64,000 nt of DNA. Source: Paenibacillus sp. FSL M7-0420. Its GTDB lineage: Bacteria > Bacillota > Bacilli > Paenibacillales > Paenibacillaceae. The notes below the pieces were generated by a model. That model was not told where the DNA came from, made no database searches, and was given only the letters and a program-made list of their open reading frames with translations. Where the stretch lies: positions 7,006,001 to 7,070,000 of the forward strand of contig NZ_JBBOCJ010000001.1 of the NCBI RefSeq assembly GCF_038002345.1, read 5' to 3'. This document shows, in pieces, positions 7,502 through 15,128 of the stretch. The translations under genes were made by a program, and so were the position numbers. The stretch's first letter is position 1; every line of letters starts with the position of its first letter.

Positions 7502-8589
7502 TTTATTTTATCAATAGCTCCCCCAATTAAGGCAAGGTATTCATCAATGGTGTACGCAATGGACAGCGGATTCGGTGTTCCGGCAGCAACCAGCGGAGTA
7601 TCACTGTCGATAAAAGCTACCGATCCCCGTTCAATGGCCGGGATTTTGCCGATCAGTGAATCTGCCTGAAGCGTCTTAAGCAATTCGGCATTTCCATAAC
7701 CTACGATCAGATCTGCATCATACAGGGCTTCCACATTCTCGGAGCTTAAGCTGAGCGAATAGCTGGTAGGGTCTGTAATCTGTTTGGTAATGCTCTCGGG
7801 ATAGATCATCCCCAGCTCATACAGGAATGCGACCCGGGAGTCCACAGGTGTATAAATATGCAGTTTCGACAAATCCTCAGCGGAGAAATTGACCCAGACT
7901 ACTTTTTTGCCGGCAATCTGCGGATATTTGCTCAGCTTGTCCTTAACCAGGGCTTCGGTGTCCTTGATGAGCTGCTCGCCTTCAGGCTTCATGCCCATGC
8001 CTTCTGCGTTCAGCAGCACCTGCTCACGCCATGTTGTAGCCCAAGCAGCTGTCGGGTAAGCTACCACTGGAGCGATCTGGCTCAGTGTCTCATAGTCTTC
8101 CTTCGTTAGGCCAGAGTACGCAGCCAGAATAACATCAGGATCGGCGTCTGAGATCGCCTCGAAATCAAGACCATCGGTATCCTGGAATACATTCGGATCG
8201 GTTACATTCAGCTCCTTGAGCTTATCTGCAGTCCAAGGCAGCAGTCCGCTGCCATCCTGCACGCCGAAGTTCGCAGCCGAGAAGCCTACAGGGACAACGC
8301 CCAAGGCCAGAGCCACATCATGGTTAGCCCACTGCACAGTAACTACGCGTTCCGGCTTGCTCTTAATTACAGCTTCACCAAGCGCATGCTTGATGGTAAT
8401 CGGATAGGTCACAGCATCCTGCGCCGCTGGTGCTTCTGTGCTTGCCGCTTCGCTGGTTGCAGCTGCTGCCGGTGCAGGGGAAGGTGAAGCTGCTGAATTC
8501 GGCTGGTTGGACGAGCAGCCTGCCAGCACTATAGTTAGCGCTAATGGAATGAATAATGTCTTGAAAGAGAACTTTTTGGTACGGTTCAT
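7498..8589 (-). CDS. Iron-siderophore binding lipoprotein (FecB/FhuD type)
   Basis: A 363-residue lipoprotein that captures ferric siderophore outside the membrane and delivers it to the two permeases. The signal peptide ends in LAGC, with the lipidated Cys at residue 25, followed by a Ser/Ala/Pro-rich linker (about 26-55). The periplasmic-binding-protein class III body begins with ITIKHALGEAVIKSKPERVV, and VNFSAEDLSKLHIYTPVDSR and YDADLIVGYGN are typical positions. The ATG at 8589 has AAGGAAGGG upstream; the longer in-frame extension has no binding site and would bury the signal peptide. It is the first gene of the operon behind a Fur box. Confidence 0.93.
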   Translation of the reverse strand: MNRTKKFSFKTLFIPLALTIVLAGCSSNQPNSAASPSPAPAAAATSEAASTEAPAAQDAVTYPITIKHALGEAVIKSKPERVVTVQWANHDVALALGVVPVGFSAANFGVQDGSGLLPWTADKLKELNVTDPNVFQDTDGLDFEAISDADPDVILAAYSGLTKEDYETLSQIAPVVAYPTAAWATTWREQVLLNAEGMGMKPEGEQLIKDTEALVKDKLSKYPQIAGKKVVWVNFSAEDLSKLHIYTPVDSRVAFLYELGMIYPESITKQITDPTSYSLSLSSENVEALYDADLIVGYGNAELLKTLQADSLIGKIPAIERGSVAFIDSDTPLVAAGTPNPLSIAYTIDEYLALIGGAIDKIK

Positions 8590-8675
8590 GTGTGGACCCT
8601 TCCTTATCTGAATATGGTTTTGGTCGATCTTATACTGTGGCTTATCCGGCAATATGACATCATGCAATTTTATAC

Positions 8676-8694
8676 GATAATGAGAATCATTATC
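8676..8694. promoter_or_regulatory. Fur box
   Basis: GATAATGAGAATCATTATC matches the 19-bp Fur consensus almost perfectly. It lies 5 bp downstream of the -10 element, covering the expected transcription start, so iron-loaded Fur would block the siderophore operon. Confidence 0.93.
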
Positions 8695-8698
8695 GATA

Positions 8699-8727
8699 AA
8701 TATATAGGGGCTGGGGCAGGTTGTCAA
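8699..8727 (-). promoter_or_regulatory. SigA-type promoter of the siderophore operon
   Basis: On the minus strand TTGACA (8722-8727), a 17-bp spacer and TATATT (8699-8704) form a near-consensus vegetative promoter reading toward the binding-lipoprotein gene. It directly abuts the Fur box. Confidence 0.85.
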
Positions 8728-8809
8728 TGTAAAATTTGGATTCCGCCCGCAAACCTCAGCAAAATGCCCGATGGTAATTTTCGGATTACAAAAAACCTTT
8801 TTAAAAAGT

Positions 8810-8985
8810 GGGCTAAAGGGCGCTGTTGGTGGTCGGGGCGGGATTAGGATCGTTGGTTGGGATAGTAGTAGCTGTGGTGGTGGCTGGTGGTATTGGGGTG
8901 GATGATGGGGCTTATGAGCTTATAGGCTGATTGCTGGTGATAATGTGCGGATGGTGATAGTTGCTAACGTAATGGTGTGGCTCCG
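8810..8985. other. G/T-skewed low-complexity intergenic DNA
   Basis: About 170 bp with a strong strand bias: the plus strand is dominated by G and T in runs such as GGTGGTGGCTGGTGG, with very little C. No gene or hairpin is evident. It could form G-rich secondary structure; I see no function. Confidence 0.55.
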
Positions 8986-9040
8986 GTGAACGGCATTGAT
9001 TATAAGGTAACCACCTTCCCGCCTCCAGCCCACTTTCCAA

Positions 9041-9290
9041 GAATTCAGGGTCCTTTGCTCCTCAGTTCTGCCACCCTGACCGCCTGTACCAAATTTAGCG
9101 GGATTTATCCCTTTGATCTCCTCACACCAACCGCTTTAACCATATTTAATGGGATTTATCCCTTTTATCCCCTTGCAACGAGCACGTTTCACCTGAATTA
9201 ATGGGATTTATCCCTCTGCTTGTCCGATATAGCCAACCTCCGCCTAATTTAATAGTATTTATCCCTTTGAATACTCATTCTACGTGTACA
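9041..9290. repeat. Degenerate 51-bp tandem repeat array with GGGATTTATCCC core
   Basis: Five diverged units start near 9041, 9091, 9142, 9194 and 9245, that is every 50-52 bp. The palindromic core GGGATTTATCCC is exact at 9100-9111, 9151-9162 and 9203-9214, altered at 9254-9265, and very degenerate in the first unit. About 10 bp left of the core (TTTAAT) and a few bp to its right (TTTGAT) are conserved, the rest drifts. 51 bp equals 17 codons, so partly open frames with 17-residue peptide repeats run through it, but they carry stops and frame changes. Confidence 0.85.
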
Positions 9291-9292
9291 TT

Positions 9293-9341
9293 AAAAAAAG
9301 CCCCACAAACAACCGCCCTTTATAGTGGGCCGCTTGTGGGG
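9293..9341 (-). terminator. Rho-independent terminator
   Basis: On the minus strand a GC-rich stem (CCCCACAA paired with TTGTGGGG, plus an inner GGCCC/GGGC part) is followed by CTTTTTTT. It lies 50 bp beyond the stop codon of the gene at 9390-11018. Confidence 0.85.
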
Positions 9342-9389
9342 AAGTCTGGGGGGAGAACAGAAAGGTTAGCTAAGTTAGCTTACTTACAA

Positions 9390-11018
9390 TTACATGCTCT
9401 TGGTCAGTGTAATGGATTGATCCGCTTTACCCCATTGTACGTTCCAGCCCAGTAATTCGGTGATGAAACGAAGGGGAACTACGGTTCTGTTATCGTCGTT
9501 CACAAAGACCTTGGCGCCGACGGATTTCCTCATGCCGTTGACTTCCATGAAGTCTTTGTTCATCCAGAATACCAGGGTGTCGCTGCCTGCGGTAATAGTA
9601 ACCTGCTGCGCCTGCTTATCCCATTTCACTTCTGCCCCGATGCCTTCACTCAGGTAGCGAAGCGGGATATAGGTCATTCCGCTCCAGATGAACGGCTTGG
9701 TATCCATTTGAGTTACTTGTCCGTTAATGTTCAGGACGCCGCTGCCCACCTTCATCCAGACTTTCATCATGGAAGCAGGAGCTGCTGGTGTTGCAGGTGC
9801 GGGTGCTGCTGCATCCTGGAACTTATCGTTGAACTGCGTAACAATCGCATTGCCCAGCGCTTGGCCTACCCCGAACATCGTCTTGTAGCCCTCGCGGTTC
9901 GTCTTGTACGATGCGTCATAGTTGCCCGCTGCATATTGCGTAAGCACCTGCTGCACTTGATTCTCGTGGGTGGTCAGTGCGGATTGCCCCGCCGACTTCG
10001 GCAGGTTGCCTGTTGTAGCCGAATCAAGGAAGGCTGCAAATTCAGTGGTGAAGCCTGCGATACGCGCTTCGACTGCTGCTTTTGCCGCTGCATCATTGTT
10101 CTTCACTGCCGCTGTGAAATCAGCCTGGGCATTCACATGATTCGTGACCCAGATCTTCTCGAAAGCCGCTGCCCCGTCTGCACCATAGATGGAGGCAATC
10201 GCTGCTTTGAAGTCGGCCGTATTCATGGCTTCGGCTCCAATCAGCGCACTGGAAGCGGCTCTTCCGTCATATTGCTCCTGCATTTGCAGGACGGACAGGG
10301 CGAAGTGTTCACCCGCTAACTGGTTGAGTGCGGATCTCAGATCAGCAGCCTTGGTATCTGCCTTGGTATTCTCAAATTTAGCAGGCATTTGCGTAGTAAT
10401 TGCACTGGACAAGGCCTTGCTGATGCCGAACATCTCAGCATACCCCTTACGGTAGGCTTCATAAGCGCCCTTGTAATCGCCGGCTGCATAATCCTCGAAC
10501 ACTTCCTGGACATGGTTCTCATGACTGCGGATAACCTGCTTCGCGGCTGCGGCCGGAAGCTTGCCCTCTGTTGCCGTGCCGAGGAAATTCCCGAATTCGT
10601 CTACAAAACCGCTTACTTTATCTTCTGCAGCTTTGACGGCTGCGGTGTCCTTGTTCTTCGTCGCCTTCACCAGATCGTCGGTGTACTTGTTATGAGCGCG
10701 GAAAATCCGTCCAAATTCAGCTGCACCTGCATCACCGTACAGTGAAGCAATGGCGGGCTGCATATCGAGCGCGTTCTGATCAAGCGCCTGGTAGGCTGCT
10801 GCCGCATCCTTGGTCTCGTCATAGGCCTTCGTCATTGCGGTTACGGCAAGGGTGAAATGCTCGGAGAGCAAATAATCCAGGCCCGCTCTCAGCTCAGCTG
10901 CCGGTGTATTCACCGAAGCCTTCATCATTGTGGCTGCAGTGGCTGCCTCCGCACCTGCCAGCGCAGGTACCATTAGGGTCAAGCTTAACATGGGAACGAC
11001 TAGCTTCTTCATCTTCAT
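9390..11018 (-). CDS. Secreted protein with two His-rich helical repeats and a stalk domain
   Basis: A 542-residue exported protein. A signal peptide covers about 1-29. Two helical repeats of about 185 residues follow (about 38-215 and 222-400), then an Ala/Pro linker (402-416) and a stalk (copper amine oxidase N-like) domain at 418-540 with IPLRYLSEGIGAEVKW and VVPLRFITELLGWNVQW. The repeats keep the same polar residues in register: EH at 53-54 and 237-238, H109 and H294, D115 and D300, HE at 166-167 and 351-352, each 184-185 apart. Conserved His/Glu/Asp in helical bundles suggests a metal or haem site; this is inference. It lies just upstream of the Fur-regulated siderophore operon but has its own terminator. 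Confidence 0.8.
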   Translation of the reverse strand: MKMKKLVVPMLSLTLMVPALAGAEAATAATMMKASVNTPAAELRAGLDYLLSEHFTLAVTAMTKAYDETKDAAAAYQALDQNALDMQPAIASLYGDAGAAEFGRIFRAHNKYTDDLVKATKNKDTAAVKAAEDKVSGFVDEFGNFLGTATEGKLPAAAAKQVIRSHENHVQEVFEDYAAGDYKGAYEAYRKGYAEMFGISKALSSAITTQMPAKFENTKADTKAADLRSALNQLAGEHFALSVLQMQEQYDGRAASSALIGAEAMNTADFKAAIASIYGADGAAAFEKIWVTNHVNAQADFTAAVKNNDAAAKAAVEARIAGFTTEFAAFLDSATTGNLPKSAGQSALTTHENQVQQVLTQYAAGNYDASYKTNREGYKTMFGVGQALGNAIVTQFNDKFQDAAAPAPATPAAPASMMKVWMKVGSGVLNINGQVTQMDTKPFIWSGMTYIPLRYLSEGIGAEVKWDKQAQQVTITAGSDTLVFWMNKDFMEVNGMRKSVGAKVFVNDDNRTVVPLRFITELLGWNVQWGKADQSITLTKSM

Positions 11019-11130
11019 CTCACTTCACTCCTTGGGTTGGTGTAATATATGGTGTTCACGTTTCCTGTCTGCCTGTTTGCCTGTACATACACTGAAACGC
11101 AGGGAATTCAGGTTTGGATCACCATCCCGC

Positions 11131-11173
11131 AAAAAAAAGCTGCCCGCCGGTATAAAACACCGGAACGGGCAGC
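11131..11173 (-). terminator. Rho-independent terminator
   Basis: The minus strand has GCTGCCCG paired with CGGGCAGC around an inner CCGGT/ACCGG stem, then eight T residues. It follows the stop codon of the QorB-like gene. Confidence 0.85.
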
Positions 11174-11207
11174 CTCTTGTAATAATATAACCTGCTTGCA
11201 GATTGAG

Positions 11208-12062
11208 TTACGCCAGCAATGCGCGAACACCTTCACTCAGCGGGGTAAGCGGACGGTTCAGCAGCTTCACGAGGTCGCCGCTCTCGATATTCAGCGCGCC
11301 ATCACGGATGGCTGCCTGAATGGCAACGACGATCGGCAGCGCCGCTTCCGGCACGCCTGCACCTGCCATAATCTTCGCATAGGCGGTGTCATCCACCTGC
11401 TGCACGGCCACCTCCTGGCCCAGAACCTCACCGACCACCGCTGCCAGCTCTGCCTGGGTAAGCGGAGTACCGGACAATTCGTAGATGACACTCTCACGGC
11501 TCTCTCCAACCAGAACAGCAGCAGCCGCTTCAGCATAATCACTGCGCAATGCCCAGCCTACCTTGCCGTCTTCGGCTGAGGTCAGCCAAGGAGCGCCGGC
11601 CTTCACGGCCTGAATGGAGCCGACTTCGTTCTCCAGGTACCAGTTGTTGCGCAGGAAAGCATACGGAATGCCGGATTCACGGATGAACTCTTCTGTCGCA
11701 CGGTGTACCGGCGCCAGGAACAGGGAGCTGTTATCGGCATCGCCTACACTGGTGTAGACGATGAAGCCTACACCTGCACGGACAGCGGCGTCTACAGCTG
11801 CCTTATGCTGGCGGATACGGGTGTCATTGTCGCCGTCAGCCGAGACGATCAGCAGGCGCTCCACTCCGGCAAAGGCGGTGTCCAGCGTCTCCGGCTGATC
11901 GAAATCACCATGACGGACATCGACCCCGCGCGCCTTCAGTGCTTCTGCCTTCTCCGGGTTTCTGACACTGGCTACAATATTCCCAGCGGGTACGGTCTTC
12001 AGCAGAGTCTCTGCTACGATGGAACCAAATTTGCCTGTTGCTCCTGTTAATGCGATTGTCAT
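11208..12062 (-). CDS. QorB-like NAD(P)H-binding quinone oxidoreductase (NmrA/SDR family)
   Basis: A 284-residue Rossmann-fold protein of the atypical SDR group that includes E. coli QorB (YtfG), which reduces quinones with NADPH. The nucleotide-binding loop GATGKFG is at 7-13, and the Val-Arg-Asn-Pro-Glu-Lys stretch after the second strand is typical for the NADP-binding Arg. The active-site YxxxK of classical SDRs is absent, as expected. The start ATG at 12062 has GGAGG 8 nt upstream; the ATG 15 nt earlier would overlap that site. A strong promoter with an overlapping TGTAAC-N7-GTTACA operator precedes it. It shares a region with a KefF-like oxidoreductase and a MarR regulator, suggesting electrophile stress defence. 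Confidence 0.85.
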   Translation of the reverse strand: MTIALTGATGKFGSIVAETLLKTVPAGNIVASVRNPEKAEALKARGVDVRHGDFDQPETLDTAFAGVERLLIVSADGDNDTRIRQHKAAVDAAVRAGVGFIVYTSVGDADNSSLFLAPVHRATEEFIRESGIPYAFLRNNWYLENEVGSIQAVKAGAPWLTSAEDGKVGWALRSDYAEAAAAVLVGESRESVIYELSGTPLTQAELAAVVGEVLGQEVAVQQVDDTAYAKIMAGAGVPEAALPIVVAIQAAIRDGALNIESGDLVKLLNRPLTPLSEGVRALLA

Positions 12063-12138
12063 CTCTAATTCCTCCATTTGGGTTCTTGTATTTCAATCTC
12101 AGCTATAAGCTCTCGTTGACATCGGTAATCATCACTCA

Positions 12139-12174
12139 TGTAACCATTGTAGTTACAAGTTGGCCGGATGTCAA
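12139..12174 (-). promoter_or_regulatory. Promoter with palindromic operator ahead of the QorB-like gene
   Basis: The minus strand has TTGACA (12169-12174), a 17-bp spacer and TACAAT (12146-12151). The perfect palindrome TGTAAC-N7-GTTACA (12139-12144 and 12152-12157) brackets the -10 box, so a dimeric repressor bound there would block polymerase. The spacing suits an HxlR-type regulator such as QorR; no such gene is in the window. Confidence 0.8.
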
Positions 12175-12190
12175 ATAGATTGTTCAAGAT

Positions 12191-12775
12191 TCACACCACC
12201 GTCTTGAAATAGCGGTAGATCTGCTCCAGCTTCTTGCTGTGCTTCCCCTTCTTACTCTCCATGTTACCGAATTCGAAGAACTTCACCTTACGGATGCCCA
12301 CGTAGTTGAACAGGGCTTTGCGCATCAGTATCTTATGCGAGTTCCCCAGCCATAGCAGCGGGTAGTGGGTCGGCCCCTTCATGCTGGAGATGCAGATCAC
12401 GCTCTTCCCCTTGAGCAGCCCCTCCGGCAAAAGTCCGCCCTTATCCCGGTAGGCGAAGCCCGATGCAAACATCCGGTCGATGTAGCCCATCAGCATCGCT
12501 GGCGGGCGTCCCCACCAGATCGGATAGACCAGGACGATCTGATCGGCCCACAGCAGCTGCTCCCTGTACTCTGCCAGCTCCGGTTCCCGGTACATATCCC
12601 GTCTGCGCCGATTCTCATTGAACACCAGGACCGGATCGAATCCGGCCTCATACAGATCAAGCACCTTCACTTCCGTAATCTTCGCATTCTCCTTGCTGCC
12701 GCGCAGCACTTCCTCCAGGAAGGCGTAGCTCAGGCTCTTATGGTTCGGATGGGTGTAGATCACAAGTGTATTCAT
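12191..12775 (-). CDS. NAD(P)H-dependent flavodoxin-fold oxidoreductase (KefF/MdaB type)
   Basis: A 194-residue flavodoxin-fold protein, probably FMN or FAD dependent and reducing quinones with NAD(P)H in the cytoplasm. Visible marks are the first strand with its phosphate loop (YTHPNHKSLSYAF at 7-19), the conserved YPIWWGRPPAMLMGYIDRMF segment near 84-103, and a GLLKGKS strand before the third loop. Length fits the family. It is divergent from a MarR-type regulator; the 121-bp gap contains two near-identical palindromic sites, so it is probably the regulator's target. A promoter TTGACA-N18-TATGTT is visible. Exact substrate is unknown. Confidence 0.85.
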   Translation of the reverse strand: MNTLVIYTHPNHKSLSYAFLEEVLRGSKENAKITEVKVLDLYEAGFDPVLVFNENRRRRDMYREPELAEYREQLLWADQIVLVYPIWWGRPPAMLMGYIDRMFASGFAYRDKGGLLPEGLLKGKSVICISSMKGPTHYPLLWLGNSHKILMRKALFNYVGIRKVKFFEFGNMESKKGKHSKKLEQIYRYFKTVV

Positions 12776-12794
12776 TAGTGGTATTCCCCTTTAG

Positions 12795-12850
12795 TTGTCA
12801 TTTGATAACCAAAACATAGCACAGCCGCGAATTACTTGTCAAATGATAAT
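12795..12850. promoter_or_regulatory. Divergent control region with two MarR-type sites
   Basis: TTGTCATTTGATAAC (12795-12809) and TTGTCAAATGATAAT (12836-12850) are imperfect palindromes of the form TTRTCA-N2-TGAYAA, 41 bp apart, close to four helical turns. The second overlaps the -35 box (12837-12842) of the oxidoreductase promoter, and the first lies between its -10 box and the start codon. The divergent MarR-like protein is the natural candidate to bind them. Confidence 0.65.
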
Positions 12851-12896
12851 TGTTTTTTGATAATTATTCTGGTATTGTGACCTCTGAGGTGATCTT

Positions 12897-13331
12897 ATGG
12901 ACAACAACCATCTATTCCAGAAATTCATAGCCTTCACTGCCGCCGTCCATCAAATAACGAACAATATTTCCAAAGATGTGAATTCGGACGGCTTAACGCC
13001 GTTGCAATATAAGATTATCGAATACATCGCCGTCAGCCAGCCCGTTACGCTCAGCGAGATCAGCGACTGCATGAACATGTCGATGCCCAATACGAGCCGG
13101 GAGCTGAAGAAGCTCAGCGAAAAAGGGCTATGTACCCGCATCACCGACCCCGCTGACCGCCGCAGGCAGGGAATTACGCTCTCCGCCGCAGGCGAGGCGT
13201 TGATGAATGAGGCGTTCTCGCAGATAGCCGTGCGGTTCGAGCAGCGCATCGCCGGCCTGAGCGCTGAGGAACGCAAAGAGACCGAGTGGGCGCTCGATCT
13301 CTTGCAGCAGAAGGTATTTTATTTGAGCTGA
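12897..13331 (+). CDS. MarR family transcriptional regulator
   Basis: A 144-residue winged-helix regulator of the MarR type. The helix-turn-helix covers about 50-75 (VTLSEISDCMNMSMPNTSRELKKL), and the wing is marked by the family's DPADRRRQG at about 90-98. Dimerisation helices flank it. It is divergent from the KefF-like oxidoreductase and faces duplicated palindromic sites, so autoregulation together with control of that gene is likely. The only cysteines are near the HTH (in SDCMN and GLCTR), so redox sensing is possible but not shown. The ATG follows GAGGTGATCTT. Confidence 0.9.
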   Translation: MDNNHLFQKFIAFTAAVHQITNNISKDVNSDGLTPLQYKIIEYIAVSQPVTLSEISDCMNMSMPNTSRELKKLSEKGLCTRITDPADRRRQGITLSAAGEALMNEAFSQIAVRFEQRIAGLSAEERKETEWALDLLQQKVFYLS

Positions 13332-13437
13332 GGAACTATCCTGTCTCCATATTCCTGCCAACAATTGGCACAAAACCAATTCACACCAATCGCGTCTAAC
13401 TGGAGAGAGTTAAATCTATCCATAAGGTGATGAATCC

Positions 13438-14472
13438 ATGACAACAAGAACGACTATGCTGCTGTCTCTGCTTGGACTGGCCCTGTTATTGCCAGAGCGC
13501 GTCCATGCAGATGCAGCCCCTTCACCCCAGCCCATCTCCATCTACCTGGACGGGCAGCAGCTCCAGCCGGAGACCCGGCCGCTGAACATCAGCGGGACTG
13601 TACTGGTTCCTATGCGCGGGCTGTTCGAAGCCCAAGGGGCCGAGCTCTCCTGGGACAATGCAAGCAAGACGGTAACCGCCGTCAAAGGCGGCACTGCACT
13701 CACCTATACCTTAGGCTCGTCCACAGCTCTGCTGAACGGGAAGACCTCCCAGCTGGCTGTACCGGGACAACTGTCGCAAGGCTACAGTATGATTCCCCTG
13801 CGCTTCGTCAGTGAAGCCCTGGGCAGCGAGGTGAGCTGGGAGCCGGCTTCGGGCTCCGTCCTTATCTCCTCGGCGGCTGCCTATGAGACCTCGGTCACCT
13901 GGGGGGTCAACCTGCGCAGCACCCCGGATGCCGGGAGCAGCGCCACCAGTCTGGGCCTGCTGCCCGCCGGAAGCAAGGTTCATGTCATCCGTGAGATTGA
14001 TGCCCTCTGGCTGGAGGTGCGGACCGCAGATCATGTAAGAGGATATGTATCTTCCAAGCCGAAATTCACGGATTACAGAAGCCCCTCGCTACTGCAGAAG
14101 CAGGGAGAGGCAGTGATTAACGAGGGCCGGAAATACCTGAATACCCCCTATGAATTCGGCGCTTCTCCTGACCAGACGGATACGTTCGACTGTTCTTCTT
14201 TTGTGAAGCGTGTGTTCGGGGATACGCTCGGGATTGAGCTTCCCCGCGTCTCTTACGATCAGGCACAGGAAGGCCGGAAAGTTGGCGTGGGCGAGCTGCG
14301 CACCGGAGATCTGCTGTTCTTCACCGCCAGGGGTCTCGACATCGGACATGTAGCCATCTATGCCGGAAATAACCGGATCCTGCATACCTACTCCAAGGAG
14401 CAGGGTGTACATATGGAGGATTTCAGCAGTAAGTGGAAGCAGCGGTTTGTTACCGCGCGGCGGATTCTATAA
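13438..14472 (+). CDS. Secreted stalk-SH3-NlpC/P60 peptidoglycan endopeptidase
   Basis: A 344-residue exported cell-wall hydrolase. A signal peptide (1-25) leads into a stalk domain (about 32-145, with MIPLRFVSEALGSEVSW), a bacterial SH3 domain (about 150-210, WGVNLRSTPDAG) and an NlpC/P60 domain (about 218-344). The catalytic Cys252 (FDCSSF), His304 (GHVAIYAG) and a third polar residue, His316, are in place, so the enzyme should cleave peptide stems of peptidoglycan. Length and order are usual for Paenibacillus. It is a single gene, with the ATG preceded by AAGGTGATG-like sequence of moderate strength. Confidence 0.92.
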   Translation: MTTRTTMLLSLLGLALLLPERVHADAAPSPQPISIYLDGQQLQPETRPLNISGTVLVPMRGLFEAQGAELSWDNASKTVTAVKGGTALTYTLGSSTALLNGKTSQLAVPGQLSQGYSMIPLRFVSEALGSEVSWEPASGSVLISSAAAYETSVTWGVNLRSTPDAGSSATSLGLLPAGSKVHVIREIDALWLEVRTADHVRGYVSSKPKFTDYRSPSLLQKQGEAVINEGRKYLNTPYEFGASPDQTDTFDCSSFVKRVFGDTLGIELPRVSYDQAQEGRKVGVGELRTGDLLFFTARGLDIGHVAIYAGNNRILHTYSKEQGVHMEDFSSKWKQRFVTARRIL

Positions 14473-14513
14473 CGGGGGAGTTCGGGAGTTCGGGAATCCT
14501 CTGTAACAGTTGG

Positions 14514-14541
14514 AAAAAAGGCACTGCCAGAAATAAGTGCC
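14514..14541 (-). terminator. Short rho-independent terminator
   Basis: The minus strand has GGCACT (14536-14541) pairing with AGTGCC (14520-14525), followed by six T residues. It ends the YjdM gene and separates it from the converging endopeptidase gene. Confidence 0.7.
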
Positions 14542-14572
14542 TTATTTCCTTCTCTTCCGGTCCTGCTTCATG

Positions 14573-14914
14573 CTATGCCTTGCGCACAAACTCCGATTTC
14601 AGCTTCATTGCGCCGAACCCGTCGATTTTGCAATCGATATCATGGTCGCCTTCCACCAGCCGGATATTCTTCACCTTGGTGCCTATCTTCAGAACGGACG
14701 AGCTGCCTTTGACCTTGAGATCCTTAATCACCGTTACGGTGTCCCCGTCAGCCAGTACATTTCCGTTAGCATCCTTAACTACCTTCTCTTCTTCACCGCT
14801 TGCACTTCCTGCATCCAAAGACCACTCATGTCCGCATTCCGGGCAGACCAGAAGCGCTCCGTCCTCATAGGTGTACACAGAGCTGCACTGCGGGCAATTT
14901 GGCAATTCATTCAT
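14573..14914 (-). CDS. yjdM: YjdM (PhnA-family) zinc-ribbon protein
   Basis: A 113-residue protein of the YjdM family, formerly called PhnA. A zinc ribbon uses Cys7, Cys10, Cys24 and Cys27 (CPQC and CPEC), and a small beta-barrel C-terminal half has the family marks [20 protein letters not shown] and [16 protein letters not shown]. The 'alkylphosphonate uptake' label in older annotation is not supported by experiment; function is unknown. The start is taken at 14914 (ATG after GGAG) because the in-frame ATG at 14944 has no binding site and adds residues the family lacks. A small terminator follows. Confidence 0.92.
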   Translation of the reverse strand: MNELPNCPQCSSVYTYEDGALLVCPECGHEWSLDAGSASGEEEKVVKDANGNVLADGDTVTVIKDLKVKGSSSVLKIGTKVKNIRLVEGDHDIDCKIDGFGAMKLKSEFVRKA

Positions 14915-15128
14915 GATTTCATTTCTCCATTCCTGCTTAAGCATGTGTTATAGGGATAAGTCTGTCTAAGTTTAACATATAACTTGATTTAACTCCGCCC
15001 CCTGCCTGATTCAATTTGGTAACCAGGTGGATGTCTACGGGAAGCAGTTTGGATGAGCGATGGAAGTGGTAATAATTAGAAGGTAGCTTGTATACGTTAT
15101 AAATGACCGTGAAGGAGTGAATGAGGGC

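Noticed and set aside
9041..9290. Possible CRISPR array from regularly spaced repeats
   Set aside because: The conserved core is only 12-20 bp, units drift, spacers are not unique fixed-length protospacers, and no cas gene is in the window.
9201..9455. Small frames running through the 51-bp array
   Set aside because: They have no binding site, are interrupted and shifted between units, and end inside the neighbouring stalk-protein gene.
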